A DNA stretch of 59,889 nt from Cupriavidus pauculus (GCF_008801835.1 NZ_VZOW01000035.1:1-59889); one strand, 5' to 3'. Positions 49,526-58,085 are shown, counted from the first letter of the stretch. Notes: a model not told the origin generated them from the letters alone. Made by a program: numbers and translations.

Positions 49526-49553
49526 AAAAAAAAACGCCCTCACGTGGAGGGCG
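49526..49553 (-). terminator. Terminator after the methylase-like gene
   Basis: On the minus strand CCGCCCTCC-ACGT-GAGGGCG followed by nine T residues. It lies about 120 bp after the stop. Confidence 0.85.
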
Positions 49554-49672
49554 GGTAGGAACGGGTCCATCTTGAGAGAGCTTCCGTAGCGGGGCGCTAC
49601 AGAAACAATCTTATGGCTGAGTAGGCCAGTCGATGACCCCGAAAGGTTGCCAATTTCGACGTCTTTTCGCCG

Positions 49673-50599
49673 TCAGAACAGCGCAAGCTGGTCATCTGGC
49701 ACAAAGACGCGCATGGCAGGTATGGATACGCGGGGTTGTTCCGGATCCGCACTCACGTGGAGAACGGATTCGACCTCTGCATCAGTTGCGTCAGTCTGCA
49801 ACGGCGGGACAGCGGGTTCCTCGGTGTCAACGCCCTCCGCGGTCAGCGATTCGATTGCCTCACGGAACCGCTTAAGCCTCAGCTTTGCGCCCCAACCACC
49901 GACGATGTGAGCCGGCGTGAACCAGGTAGCCCACGCCTCGACGGAAAGCGCGTTGCCGTGTACGACTATCGCTGGGATATTCAACAGCGACAATTGCACG
50001 TACGCCATGTGGACGCATCGCGGATCGATGTCGATACAGGTCGCATGCATCGTCTGCTGGTAGTTTCGGCCAGCATCGTGCAGTGCATCCGCGCACGCAA
50101 TCACCATCCCACCGGCACCGCATGCCGGCTCGCTGATCGTGACGAAACCGTCCCGGTCAACGTACGGATTGCCGTCGCCGATATTGATGGCAGCCATCAA
50201 GCGAGAGACGCTGTAGGGCGTAAAGAACTGACCTGCCCGATCGTTGCCGAGCTCCAGCATCATGTACGTCTGGCCAAGAACGTCAGCCAGGCCGTCGCCG
50301 TGGGGTACCAATTGCTGTACCCGTTCCTCGAAAGCCAACGTCAAGGCGCCAAGCATGTGGGAGAAGCGCTCCAGATCCTCGCGCTCGTACCGCTTCGCGA
50401 TTTCCAGGTAACGCTTCTCTCGTGCATCGAACTGATCGCGATCGACGGCATTGCTGATGGCCAGCGCCGACACCTCCACGAAGTCGGAGAAAACCTCGTG
50501 CGTCGAGTGCCGGTGGCCAAAGGCCTTGAAGTAGGACAGCAGCTGCTTGTGCGGATCGCTGGCGGTGCCTTCGAACTTGCACTTGGCGGCCCGGCTCAA
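49673..50599 (-). CDS. N6-adenine DNA methylase-like protein without NPPY motif
   Basis: 308 residues from the TTG at 50599; an in-frame stop lies 10 bp upstream, and AGGCGG precedes. HsdM-type features: helical N-terminus, AGQFFTPYSVSRLM (123-135) and SAM-binding motif I EPACGAGGMVIACA (157-170), then ATCIDIDPRCVHMAYVQLSLLNIPAIVVHGNAL. The catalytic NPPY/F motif expected about 30 residues later is absent; the sequence there is FTPAHIVGGWGAKLRLKRF. No specificity or restriction subunit is nearby. It may bind DNA or SAM without methylating, or use a diverged motif. Confidence 0.78.
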   Translation of the reverse strand: MSRAAKCKFEGTASDPHKQLLSYFKAFGHRHSTHEVFSDFVEVSALAISNAVDRDQFDAREKRYLEIAKRYEREDLERFSHMLGALTLAFEERVQQLVPHGDGLADVLGQTYMMLELGNDRAGQFFTPYSVSRLMAAINIGDGNPYVDRDGFVTISEPACGAGGMVIACADALHDAGRNYQQTMHATCIDIDPRCVHMAYVQLSLLNIPAIVVHGNALSVEAWATWFTPAHIVGGWGAKLRLKRFREAIESLTAEGVDTEEPAVPPLQTDATDAEVESVLHVSADPEQPRVSIPAMRVFVPDDQLALF

Positions 50600-50739
50600 T
50601 GGAACCGCCTACGCAGAAATGGGTACGCTTCAGGGTTGCTGCAACGAAAGAAAGAAGATGTTGAGGGCATTTGTGTCGGGGAATGGCCCGGGAAACGCCC
50701 CTGCCGGGACGGGTCCCGGACGGGTTGAAAGAAGTGGGT
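50600..50739 (-). promoter_or_regulatory. Leader with P3 element upstream of the methylase-like gene
   Basis: On the minus strand CTTTCAACCC, a P3-type stem (CGGGACCCGTCCCG region, about 50690-50722), then about 90 nt before the TTG start. No P1 core seen. Confidence 0.45.
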
Positions 50740-51462
50740 TCAGGTGCCAATGAAGCACGCCAGGCCTTCGGCAAGATCGCGCTGCAAGCGGATCTCCCAG
50801 TGCTCATTGAACTGGCGGATTTCGACGGCAGGAAAAGCGCGCCGGTGTGCGGAAACGAACGGCGTGTCGACGCGAAACTCGCGCAGGCACGCGGCCATCG
50901 CTGACTCGCCAGAGTGCTTGGCGAAGGCAGCCAATGCAGTCACGACCAGCCTCACGCGGTCTACAGCGCCAGCGGCAAGCCACCGCATACCAGCTGGATG
51001 ACCCGCCGCAGGCTCGGATTGGGCGGCAAGCCGGAGGATGCCAAGGTCGCGCGTGAGCTTCATGCTGAGGTGCGCGTGCTCGGCGAAAGCGTTTCGTAGC
51101 ACGATCGCGGCCTGCTCAACGGCCAAAGGCTGGGCTTTCGACACCACAAGGGCGTGCCAGAGCTTGTCGAGATCCGGAATCTGGCCGGCGTCGATCACCT
51201 GCCAAACGTTCCGCGGACCGTCCAGATGCACTCTTGTCTCGTCGACGCGCTCACCGAGCTGCGTGCTCGCCTTGTCGACAAGGTTCGCCGCCAAGCGCTT
51301 CAGGAAGGCGCGGCGGTACCGCAGCCGTGACTCAGTCGATCGCCGGCAAGCTAGACGCTGGGCGTTTGGAAACAGGCTTGCCTCCAGCTTCGCGACGCGC
51401 TCCATGTCGGTCGTGCTGAAGTGTTCGGCGGCCAGGAACTGACCAATCAGTTGGTTATACAT
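50740..51462 (-). CDS. Hypothetical protein
   Basis: 240 residues (MYNQLIGQFLAAEHFSTTDM). Helical, Arg/Ala-rich, no recognised family. A P3-P4 leader precedes it. The order unknown-methylase may be cotranscribed. Confidence 0.6.
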   Translation of the reverse strand: MYNQLIGQFLAAEHFSTTDMERVAKLEASLFPNAQRLACRRSTESRLRYRRAFLKRLAANLVDKASTQLGERVDETRVHLDGPRNVWQVIDAGQIPDLDKLWHALVVSKAQPLAVEQAAIVLRNAFAEHAHLSMKLTRDLGILRLAAQSEPAAGHPAGMRWLAAGAVDRVRLVVTALAAFAKHSGESAMAACLREFRVDTPFVSAHRRAFPAVEIRQFNEHWEIRLQRDLAEGLACFIGT

Positions 51463-51521
51463 GGTCTCGAAAAAAGAATCGGGACCGGCCCGCAGGGACT
51501 CGGTCCCATGCGGGTTAATTG
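51463..51521 (-). promoter_or_regulatory. P3-P4 leader of a hypothetical gene
   Basis: On the minus strand TTAACCC, P3 GCATGGGAC / GTCCCTGC, then P4 GGTCCCG / CGAGACC directly before the ATG. Confidence 0.65.
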
Positions 51522-51528
51522 CTTTGGC

Positions 51529-52008
51529 TCAGTGCAGGCCGAGAGAAGGAACTACGGGCGTGAAGCCCATTGCCCACCATTGCGCGACCGGATGATTCGG
51601 GAAGTCTGGAATCTCACGTTCGCGGAAGATCTCCGGGACAACGGCCAGCGCCGACGGACGAGCTAGCACGGTCTCCCGCCACTTCTGCTGCAGGCGAAGC
51701 CAGGTCAACTCGGCGCGGGCGATGTGATCCCACTCGTGCGGCACCCGGTCATCGTCGAACACGTTGGCACCTTCCGCCGTCATGACGGCCACCACTTCGT
51801 GGTACCGCCCGAGTTCGTGCGGAAAGCCACGACGGACGAACTTCAGGACGGTCTGATCGGGGTGGTTAAAGATCCTCTGCAGCTGGCGGATGTAGACCGC
51901 GCACTCGCGCCGTGAGCGCTCATCGTAGTCGTCGTGGCCGACCTGCGCGCACGATTCCTCGGCGGGCACCGGGCCCAATTCGATGTCGAGAGTTTTGGGT
52001 TGGGGCAT
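51529..52008 (-). CDS. Hypothetical protein, paralogue of 52474-52995
   Basis: 159 residues from the ATG at 52008 (MPQPKTLDIELGPVPA). It aligns with the protein at 52474-52995: Y-x-E, R-I-F-N-H-P / R-V-F-W-H-P, V-L-K-F-V-R-R / V-L-R-F-E-V-R, Y-H-E-V-V-A-V / Y-D-V-V-A-L, V-P-x-x-W-D-x-I/V-A. Unknown function. P3-P4 leader upstream. Confidence 0.65.
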   Translation of the reverse strand: MPQPKTLDIELGPVPAEESCAQVGHDDYDERSRRECAVYIRQLQRIFNHPDQTVLKFVRRGFPHELGRYHEVVAVMTAEGANVFDDDRVPHEWDHIARAELTWLRLQQKWRETVLARPSALAVVPEIFREREIPDFPNHPVAQWWAMGFTPVVPSLGLH

Positions 52009-52067
52009 GGGCGTTTCCTGAATTCCCGGAAGACGCCCCACCGGGGACGTTTCCCGGTTGGGTGGTG
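52009..52067 (-). promoter_or_regulatory. P3-P4 leader of a hypothetical gene
   Basis: On the minus strand P3 CCCAACCGGG / CCCGGTGGGG, then P4 GGGCGT / ACGCCC, a perfect 6-bp stem ending at the ATG. Confidence 0.65.
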
Positions 52068-52105
52068 TAGGGCCGCGCGAGCCCGGAGGCTACGCGCGGC
52101 GATGC

Positions 52106-52309
52106 TCAGGCCGACTGGCCGGAGAGGTGAGAGAAGCTCGAAATGACCCAGTAGACGGCGACCGCAAGAGCAATCGTCGCGAGCGTAGTCAACTGGAGAT
52201 AAAGCAGAGCGAGGCTAGGCGTCGTCAAGATGACGAACAGCGCGGCGAACAGGATCAGGACCAGCGCAATAGTAGCGATGGCCGTTTCGCGGGTATCAAC
52301 GAGAGGCAT
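52106..52309 (-). CDS. Small two-helix membrane protein
   Basis: 67 residues from the ATG at 52309 (MPLVDTRETAIATIAL). Two membrane helices (about 8-30 and 35-58). Its start codon is 3 nt after a perfect P4 hairpin and the gene has a full P1 leader. Function unknown. Confidence 0.6.
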   Translation of the reverse strand: MPLVDTRETAIATIALVLILFAALFVILTTPSLALLYLQLTTLATIALAVAVYWVISSFSHLSGQSA

Positions 52310-52418
52310 GATGGCTCCGAAGGATGGAGCCATGGCCCATTAGGGACAAAAGCCCCAATGGGTGGAAGGAAAAAGATGGCCGGTACGCCGGCGAGGGTCG
52401 ATGCGCGGTAGCGCGGAG
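52310..52418 (-). promoter_or_regulatory. Full structured leader of the small membrane protein gene
   Basis: On the minus strand P1 GCGC-TACC-GCGC followed by ATCGACCC (52395-52418), P2 GCCGG-CGTA-CCGGC (52379-52392), linker CTTTTTCCTTCCACCC, P3 CCCATT-GGGG / CCC-TAATGGG, P4 ATGGCTCC / GGAGCCAT (8 bp) holding the GGAG. Confidence 0.75.
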
Positions 52419-52473
52419 AATCGGGCGAATCTTACCGCGCCTTCGCAACCCGGACAAGCAACTCGCTGCGCCT

Positions 52474-52995
52474 CTAGCTAGGCTTCCGAGCTGCCTGCCG
52501 TGCAAGGCGGTTCGCCTCACGCAGACGGTTCACCACTGCCCAGCGCCGCTGCGACAGCTCTTCTGGGTTCTCCAGGTTTGAGTAATCCTGCATTGGGCCA
52601 TCGCCAATGAAGGGCCTGTAATCCTCAGGAAGTTTGCCCTGCGCCTTCAGCTTGTCGCGCTGCAGGCGCCCTAGGCCATCCGTCGCCTCGGTGATGGCCA
52701 CATAGTCCCAGCGGACTGGCACGGCCGCTTCAGAGAACCACACTTCACCTTCGCCCTGCCCCACGAGCGCGACCACGTCATACACGCTGCCGACGGGCGA
52801 CGGAACCGCACGGACTTCAAACCGAAGCACTTCCGGACGCGGGTGCCAGAACACGCGGTCGAGATAGCGCTTGAAGATGAAGGCGTCCAGCCGGGCGATC
52901 TCGCCATACTCCGGTTCTCCGGGCGCAATCAGCTGCGGCTCGTTATGGGGGCGGTTTCCGAGAGACACCTCTCGGCTAATGGGTGTGTGCGACAT
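52474..52995 (-). CDS. Hypothetical protein, paralogue of 51529-52008
   Basis: 173 residues (MSHTPISREVSLGNRPHNEP). Same core as the gene at 51529-52008, plus a Lys/Arg-rich C-terminal tail (LREANRLARQAARKPS). Unknown function. First gene of the minus-strand region as seen from the right. Confidence 0.65.
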   Translation of the reverse strand: MSHTPISREVSLGNRPHNEPQLIAPGEPEYGEIARLDAFIFKRYLDRVFWHPRPEVLRFEVRAVPSPVGSVYDVVALVGQGEGEVWFSEAAVPVRWDYVAITEATDGLGRLQRDKLKAQGKLPEDYRPFIGDGPMQDYSNLENPEELSQRRWAVVNRLREANRLARQAARKPS

Positions 52996-53154
52996 GACTT
53001 TCCGGTAAAAGGCGCACCAAATTCTATAGCTTTCGGGCCTAAGCCCGGCAGAAATCGACCTGAGAATGGTTGGCGGCGAACTTCGCCCGCCGGCCGCCTT
53101 GACTTTGCTGTGGCGCCGGTATCTTGGTCTTAGACCATTCCATACCTAGCCGCC

Positions 53155-53610
53155 ATGCGATTTACCCGACTCGGTCGCCACGACCCCATCGACTTCAATA
53201 CCCGCCGCCAGGCCGCATTCGCGCGCAAGCAACAGCGCGAGCGCGACAGGTACCCACTCTTCGCGGACCACGTGGCCGCCGAGCAGCACACACCGGACGA
53301 GGAACTGGCGCGTCGCCAGCGACGCTCAGAGAATCTTGCGCGTACGACGCGCACCCTGCATGCCCGGATCTGGCGGGAGAAGCGCGCCGTCTATTTCTCC
53401 CTGACCCCTGCCCAGCAAGCGGAAATCCGTGCCAAGTGGCTGGCGTGGACCGGCCCCACCACCGCCCTTTATTTCGCCTATATCGTCGACGGCACCAGCG
53501 GTGAGGCCGAACGGCGCGATACGGCTTGCCGTGAGAAAGCACTGGCGATCCGACGACGAGTCCTCGCCATGCTGCCAGAGCAAGCCGCGCTGGAGATTTC
53601 CGCACCATGA
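53155..53610 (+). CDS. Hypothetical Arg-rich protein
   Basis: 151 residues (MRFTRLGRHDPIDFNTRRQA). Highly charged helical protein (ARKQQRERDRYPLFADHVAAEQ). Not recognised. Its stop overlaps the helicase ATG by 4 bp (ATGA), so it is the first gene of the plus-strand operon. Confidence 0.65.
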   Translation: MRFTRLGRHDPIDFNTRRQAAFARKQQRERDRYPLFADHVAAEQHTPDEELARRQRRSENLARTTRTLHARIWREKRAVYFSLTPAQQAEIRAKWLAWTGPTTALYFAYIVDGTSGEAERRDTACREKALAIRRRVLAMLPEQAALEISAP

Positions 53611-55067
53611 CCCCTACCGAAGAACAGGTTGCCGTTGTCGACGCCGTCGAGGCGGGAGGCGCGCTCAAGGTCAAAGCCTATGCTGGCGCCGGCAAGACGT
53701 CCACGCTCAAGCTGGCCGCCCAGGCGCTGGGCCGCAGCCGCGGTCTGTACATGGCGTTCAACAAGGATATCGCCGCCGAAGCCGCACGGAAGTTCCCCAC
53801 GAACACGAGGTGCCGCACGGCCCATTCTGTCGCGCGTGCCGCGACGCGCCCCGAGATCAGCCGCAAGATCGACAACCCGCTGGAGCCCTCGCATCACCTC
53901 GCTGTCCGCTATGGTCTCGGTCCCCTCAAGTTGCCCACTACAATCGGCAAAGATCTGGAGCTTAGCGGCAGCAAGGTGGCACGGATGGTCGCAGATGGTG
54001 TTGCCCGGTTCTGCCGGTCTGCCCAGCCCGAGCCACTGGCGTGGCATATCCCGGTGGAATCGATCGTCCCGGACGACGAAGCAGAGCTCCTGCGTGCCTC
54101 GCTGCTGCCATTTGTAAAGCGCCTCTGGCAGGAGTACATCGACCCGGCCGCCGCCGGCGCGATCACCCACGACGTCTACCTCAAACTTTGGCAACTGAGC
54201 CGACCGCGCATTGGCGCCGATTTCATCCTGTTCGATGAAGCGCAGGATGCCGACGGCCTGATGCTCTCTGTCCTCCGCGCCCAGCAGTGCCAGGTCATCT
54301 ACGTGGGCGACCCGTACCAGCAGATCTACGAATGGCGCGGCGCAGTGAACGCCATGGACTTCATCAAGGCGCCGGAGCGTGCCCTCACTGAATCCTTCCG
54401 GTTCGGTCCGGCCATCGCTCAGATGGCCAGCCGCATGCTGTCTCTGATGGACGAGGACACGCCGGTCCGTGGCCAGGACCACATCGCGTCGCGGATCGAG
54501 CACGACTCGGAGTTCGGCCAACACCGCTACAACGCAATTCTCTGCCGCAAGAACGCCACTGTCCTGACACACCTCGCGCAAGGTATCGCCAGAGGCGACC
54601 GCGTTGCGGTCCGCGCCAAGCTGGACGAACTGCGCGCTTTCGCCGACGGCGCCGAGCGCCTGATGCGCGGGGAACGGATCGCCTACCCGGCCTCCCTCGC
54701 GCTATTCGAGACCTGGGAAGAAGTCCAGGAATACGCCGAGTCCCTAGCCGGCCGGGACCTGCAGCCGCTGGTCAAGCTGATCGACAGCGAAGGGGTTGAT
54801 TACCTCCGGCTGATCCTGACGCGCGTGAGTCCAGAAAGCGAGGCGGACTACGTCATCTCTACCGCCCACCGGGCAAAAGGTCTGGAGTTCGACTCGGTCT
54901 ATCTCGCGGGCGACTTCAAGTTCAAGACCGGCGAGGAAGGCGAGACGACGATGACCGCCGAGGAGAAGCGCCTGCTCTACGTTGCCATGACCCGCGCCAA
55001 GCATGTGCTCAACGTCAGCGAGATCCGGCGTGACCTTTATGCCATGTTCCGGGACGCCGGAGTCTAG
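53607..55067 (+). CDS. UvrD/FBH1-like superfamily 1 DNA helicase
   Basis: 486 residues. Motif I AYAGAGKTSTLKLAA (about 24-38), motif II FDEAQDADGLM (about 208), motif III VGDPYQQIYEWRGAVNAM, motif V STAHRAKGLEFDSVYLA and motif VI LLYVAMTRAKHVLNV. The QQIYEWRGA variant is typical of the FBH1 branch. Likely acts on recombination or replication intermediates of the element. Confidence 0.9.
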   Translation: MTPTEEQVAVVDAVEAGGALKVKAYAGAGKTSTLKLAAQALGRSRGLYMAFNKDIAAEAARKFPTNTRCRTAHSVARAATRPEISRKIDNPLEPSHHLAVRYGLGPLKLPTTIGKDLELSGSKVARMVADGVARFCRSAQPEPLAWHIPVESIVPDDEAELLRASLLPFVKRLWQEYIDPAAAGAITHDVYLKLWQLSRPRIGADFILFDEAQDADGLMLSVLRAQQCQVIYVGDPYQQIYEWRGAVNAMDFIKAPERALTESFRFGPAIAQMASRMLSLMDEDTPVRGQDHIASRIEHDSEFGQHRYNAILCRKNATVLTHLAQGIARGDRVAVRAKLDELRAFADGAERLMRGERIAYPASLALFETWEEVQEYAESLAGRDLQPLVKLIDSEGVDYLRLILTRVSPESEADYVISTAHRAKGLEFDSVYLAGDFKFKTGEEGETTMTAEEKRLLYVAMTRAKHVLNVSEIRRDLYAMFRDAGV

Positions 55068-55077
55068 GAGAGAAAGA

Positions 55078-56304
55078 ATGATTACAGTGCGGATTGGGGG
55101 AAGTGAGTTCCCCATCGACGATGTGCTCGAAGATCCGGGCCGCTATGCTCGCCACCTAGAGCGCGCAAGGACCGTGCAAGGCTTCGCCGAGTGTGGCTGT
55201 ACGCCCAGCCGGCCAAGGCCAAAGCTCGTGATCCGGCGCCACCGCGACATATTTCTCCTCGCTCGTTGGCCGGACCAGGCACACCACCATGCAGGCGCGT
55301 GTCCGTTCCACCGCCAAGCGCTTGCAAAGGCGGGCGCCGCGGACAGTCTCGACGCCTTCCGCGTACGCGATGGCCACCACGACATCCGGCTCGATGCCAC
55401 GCTGTCGGCCAGTACGCGCACCCCGGCCAAAACCGTGCAACGGACGCCCAAGAGGGAGAGCAGCAAGCCCCAGCGACGCTCGGCAGGCCTGCTGGCCTTC
55501 CTCGAGTACGCCTGGGAGCAAGCGGGCCTCAACGTCTGGTCCGGCACGGGCTCCCGAGGCTGGAACGCCTGCTGGTCGCAGTTGAGCACGGAGCTGGCCG
55601 ATTGCCGCATCAACGGCAAGGCCGCGGCCGATCTGCTGCACGTGATGCAACGATGGGATCCGGCTCGCAAGACAGAAATCCTGGCCGAGTTCGACGCGTG
55701 GCAGGCGCGGCTCTCCCCCACTTCCGCAGGCACACCCCGTGGCCTCCTGATTGGCGAGCTCGAATCTCATGGGCCGACCCAGTATGGCGGCAATGTCGTG
55801 CTGCGCCAGAGCACGCAGCGGTTTTTCATGTCCGCCGAGATCTACGCACGCCTGCAGGCGTCGTTTGGCGGCGCCCTTGCCGGCATTGGCAAGGCCGATC
55901 AGCGCTGCATCGTCGTGCTGCTCGTTGAGAAATCCCGGTCCAACTACCTGACGGTTGTCGATATCGCGGCGATGCTGGCCAACCGGCAGTTCCTGCCCTG
56001 CGATTCGTCGCACGAGGTGGGAATGGCGGACCACCTGGTCGGCCACGGCCGCGCCTTCCGCAAGCCATTGCGCCACGTCGGTCGCGCCGCCGTGCACCCG
56101 GATTTCGTTCTTACCGACGTTGACCCTGAAGTGGTCATCGAGGTCCTTGGCATGACGGGTAACCCCGACTACGACTCCCGCATGGCGTCCAAGCGGCAGT
56201 ACTACCGCGAGAACGGCATTCCTTGCATCGAATGGGATGCCGTCAGTACGTCTCTCGAGCACCTGCGGCTTCCGCCCAGCACCCGGAAGGCCGATGCACG
56301 CTGA
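55078..56304 (+). CDS. DUF1173 protein
   Basis: 408 residues from the ATG at 55078, with AGGAGA 6 bp upstream. N-terminal Cys/His region (GFAECGCTPSRPRPKLVIRR, HHHAGACPFHRQ) that may bind zinc. The later part (GLLIGELESHGPTQYGGNVVL, HPDFVLTDVDPEVVIEVLGMTGNPDY) has a DVDPEVVIEV acidic strand as in nuclease-like folds. DUF1173 proteins occur on plasmids and conjugative elements. Nuclease activity is a guess. Confidence 0.75.
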   Translation: MITVRIGGSEFPIDDVLEDPGRYARHLERARTVQGFAECGCTPSRPRPKLVIRRHRDIFLLARWPDQAHHHAGACPFHRQALAKAGAADSLDAFRVRDGHHDIRLDATLSASTRTPAKTVQRTPKRESSKPQRRSAGLLAFLEYAWEQAGLNVWSGTGSRGWNACWSQLSTELADCRINGKAAADLLHVMQRWDPARKTEILAEFDAWQARLSPTSAGTPRGLLIGELESHGPTQYGGNVVLRQSTQRFFMSAEIYARLQASFGGALAGIGKADQRCIVVLLVEKSRSNYLTVVDIAAMLANRQFLPCDSSHEVGMADHLVGHGRAFRKPLRHVGRAAVHPDFVLTDVDPEVVIEVLGMTGNPDYDSRMASKRQYYRENGIPCIEWDAVSTSLEHLRLPPSTRKADAR

Positions 56305-56635
56305 TAGGGATGCGCTGTTTCGCACGGCGCTGGAGCTCGTCCACCAGCACCGCGCCGCCTCTGTGGCCCTCCTGCAGCGGCACCTGGGTGTCAGTCACGA
56401 CTCGGCGGAAGCCCTGCTTCATCGTATGGCCAGCGAAACGACCGCCGTTCGCCGCATGCAGAACGGCCTGTACCTCTATACGCATGGCCCGATAGGCGAG
56501 GAGCTGGCCGCCCTGCACGGATTCGCTCAGGTAGTGCTCACAGCGCTCTCCCAGGACAACCTCGATGCCAACCATTTGCGCGCGGCCGCGATCGAATTTG
56601 GGCTTACCGCGAGAAGCCCGGTCGCCACGACTTGA
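56294..56635 (+). CDS. Stand-alone FtsK-gamma-like winged-helix protein
   Basis: 113 residues from the ATG at 56294. DALFRTALELVHQHRAASVALLQRHLGVSHDSAEALLHRMASE follows the FtsK/SpoIIIE gamma-domain pattern (A-S-V-S-L-L-Q-R-x-L) that reads KOPS sequences. The motor domain is absent. It could serve as a DNA-binding regulator. Overlaps the DUF1173 gene by 11 bp. Confidence 0.75.
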   Translation: MHADRDALFRTALELVHQHRAASVALLQRHLGVSHDSAEALLHRMASETTAVRRMQNGLYLYTHGPIGEELAALHGFAQVVLTALSQDNLDANHLRAAAIEFGLTARSPVATT

Positions 56636-56690
56636 CTTCGAATCTGGATCGATAGGCTGTAGAGATCTAAACACACGCCACCTCCATTCC

Positions 56691-57569
56691 ATGAAGACGC
56701 TGCCCGAGTTTCCGACAATGCTCCGCAAAATGTGGAGCGGCGAAGAGGTCCAAAACTGGATCGATAGCAATCTCGCCCCGCTCCTCCCTTCGGGGACCAT
56801 TGCGGATTCCAGCCTACGCGAAGCCTTGGACCGTATGGATGCGCTGCTCAATCCGGCTCTTGGCTTGTTAGCCATACCACCGGGATCGGCTACGGCTAAG
56901 GCCAGCGAGCGCGACATGACGCTCATCCGCGCCGCACTCTCCCAGCCGACTACCGGCGTCGCGGAAGCCGATGTGCGCCTCGAAGTCGAACACGTCCTGC
57001 ACACGCTGGACGGCGGCTATGCCATGGAAATGGGCGGCGATAGGATCGTCGCGGTTGTCATGGCATTGATTCGACGCGCCGTAGCTGCCCAGACGTCAGC
57101 TTCCACGTGGACGAACGAGCGTTGTGCGCATGAGGTCTGCGACGAGGAGGATGAGCACGACCCACAGTGCAAAGCATGGTCAAACTCGGCGCCCCAGGAT
57201 GGACACGCTGCGTTGAACAATGCCGCGCCAAAACTCGATCTGAGCGGCATGACCGTAGAAGCCGCCGACGACGAGCCGAATGGTGTGTTCGCCTGCTTTC
57301 CAGATGATGAGGACGATACCCGCCTCGACTTGCTCATGGACGAGTTGGACTCCATCCCTGGCATGCCGGCGTACCAAACCGCCGACTTCGATGGCGTGGG
57401 CATCATCATGCAGTTCGAGACCGATGACGAGGCACGGAGGGCGATTGAGGCGTTGGAATCGGCGGTACAGGCCTGCGCTGCCCGCCAGCCGCGCGGAGAG
57501 GCGCCTCAGGTACCCCACAAGAACGGGCATCGGGTAGCGCGCGACGGCAGCGAGATCAGCAATGGCTAA
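56691..57569 (+). CDS. Hypothetical acidic protein
   Basis: 292 residues from the ATG at 56691 (MKTLPEFPTMLRKMWSGEEV). Acidic and soluble, with a small Cys/His cluster (CAHEVCDEEDEHDPQC) and a C-terminal ferredoxin-like strand/helix block (GVGIIMQFETDDEARRAIEAL). Not recognised. Confidence 0.6.
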   Translation: MKTLPEFPTMLRKMWSGEEVQNWIDSNLAPLLPSGTIADSSLREALDRMDALLNPALGLLAIPPGSATAKASERDMTLIRAALSQPTTGVAEADVRLEVEHVLHTLDGGYAMEMGGDRIVAVVMALIRRAVAAQTSASTWTNERCAHEVCDEEDEHDPQCKAWSNSAPQDGHAALNNAAPKLDLSGMTVEAADDEPNGVFACFPDDEDDTRLDLLMDELDSIPGMPAYQTADFDGVGIIMQFETDDEARRAIEALESAVQACAARQPRGEAPQVPHKNGHRVARDGSEISNG

Positions 57570-57771
57570 GAAAACGGCCCAAAGCCGCCCCACCGTGATT
57601 TCCTGCGCTGTCTTCGGTGGCCGAAGCCAACGCACAGGCCTGCGTGTCGGCTCTCGCCACCGCTGGGATGGCGGTGCGTGGGGCAAAGGGCGCTGCGAGT
57701 TCTGCGGAAGGACTCTGGAGCAGGTCCAAGAACGCAGCATTGCCGGCGCATCAACGGAGGCACATCGGTGA
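57562..57771 (+). CDS. Small CxxC protein
   Basis: 69 residues (MAKKTAQSRPTVISCAVFGG). It has CEFCGRTLEQVQ. The start overlaps the previous gene by 8 bp, and the stop overlaps the next GTG (GTGA), which supports it as real despite its size. Confidence 0.55.
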   Translation: MAKKTAQSRPTVISCAVFGGRSQRTGLRVGSRHRWDGGAWGKGRCEFCGRTLEQVQERSIAGASTEAHR

Positions 57772-58085
57772 GCGATCAGAATACCAAGCGGCATCCTACG
57801 GCGCCCCAGCACGGCGCTTCGTTGCCTGAAATTCCCCACCCCCCCTTGCATTTGGTCAGGCAAACCGCGTCGCTTATAGCTGCTGACCTGCTTGGCCAGC
57901 CCAAGGACGAGGACCGACAGTTGGTCGCCCTGCGCTTGGTAGAGCTGCTTGTGCGCGCCAACGCGCATCGGAGTTGCCCACCACCAGTCGACGAAGCGGA
58001 GGCGCAGGAACGTGAGCATCTCGGTTGCGCGTACTGCGGCACCGGCATTTACCACGCAGCCGCAGGTCAGCGCACTGCGAACTGA
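57768..58085 (+). CDS. Small CxxC protein
   Basis: 105 residues from the GTG at 57768, with GGAGG 8 bp upstream and a GTGA overlap with the preceding gene. Helical middle, then a C-terminal CAYCGTG knuckle. Unknown function. Confidence 0.6.
   Translation: MSDQNTKRHPTAPQHGASLPEIPHPPLHLVRQTASLIAADLLGQPKDEDRQLVALRLVELLVRANAHRSCPPPVDEAEAQEREHLGCAYCGTGIYHAAAGQRTAN

Noticed and set aside
49736..50728. 330-codon plus-strand ORF over the methylase-like gene
   Set aside because: Shadow frame; the opposite strand has the SAM-binding motif and a terminator.
25082..52418. P1 cores as CRISPR or interspersed DNA repeats
   Set aside because: Spacing is irregular (kilobases), copies are always in gene leaders in one orientation, and no cas genes are present.
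25082..52418. P1 cores as ParB centromere sites
   Set aside because: The covarying second hairpin, fixed strand and position before genes fit RNA better, though DNA binding is not excluded.
55156..56325. 389-codon minus-strand ORF over the DUF1173 gene
   Set aside because: Shadow; the plus-strand frame has a Shine-Dalgarno and operon context.
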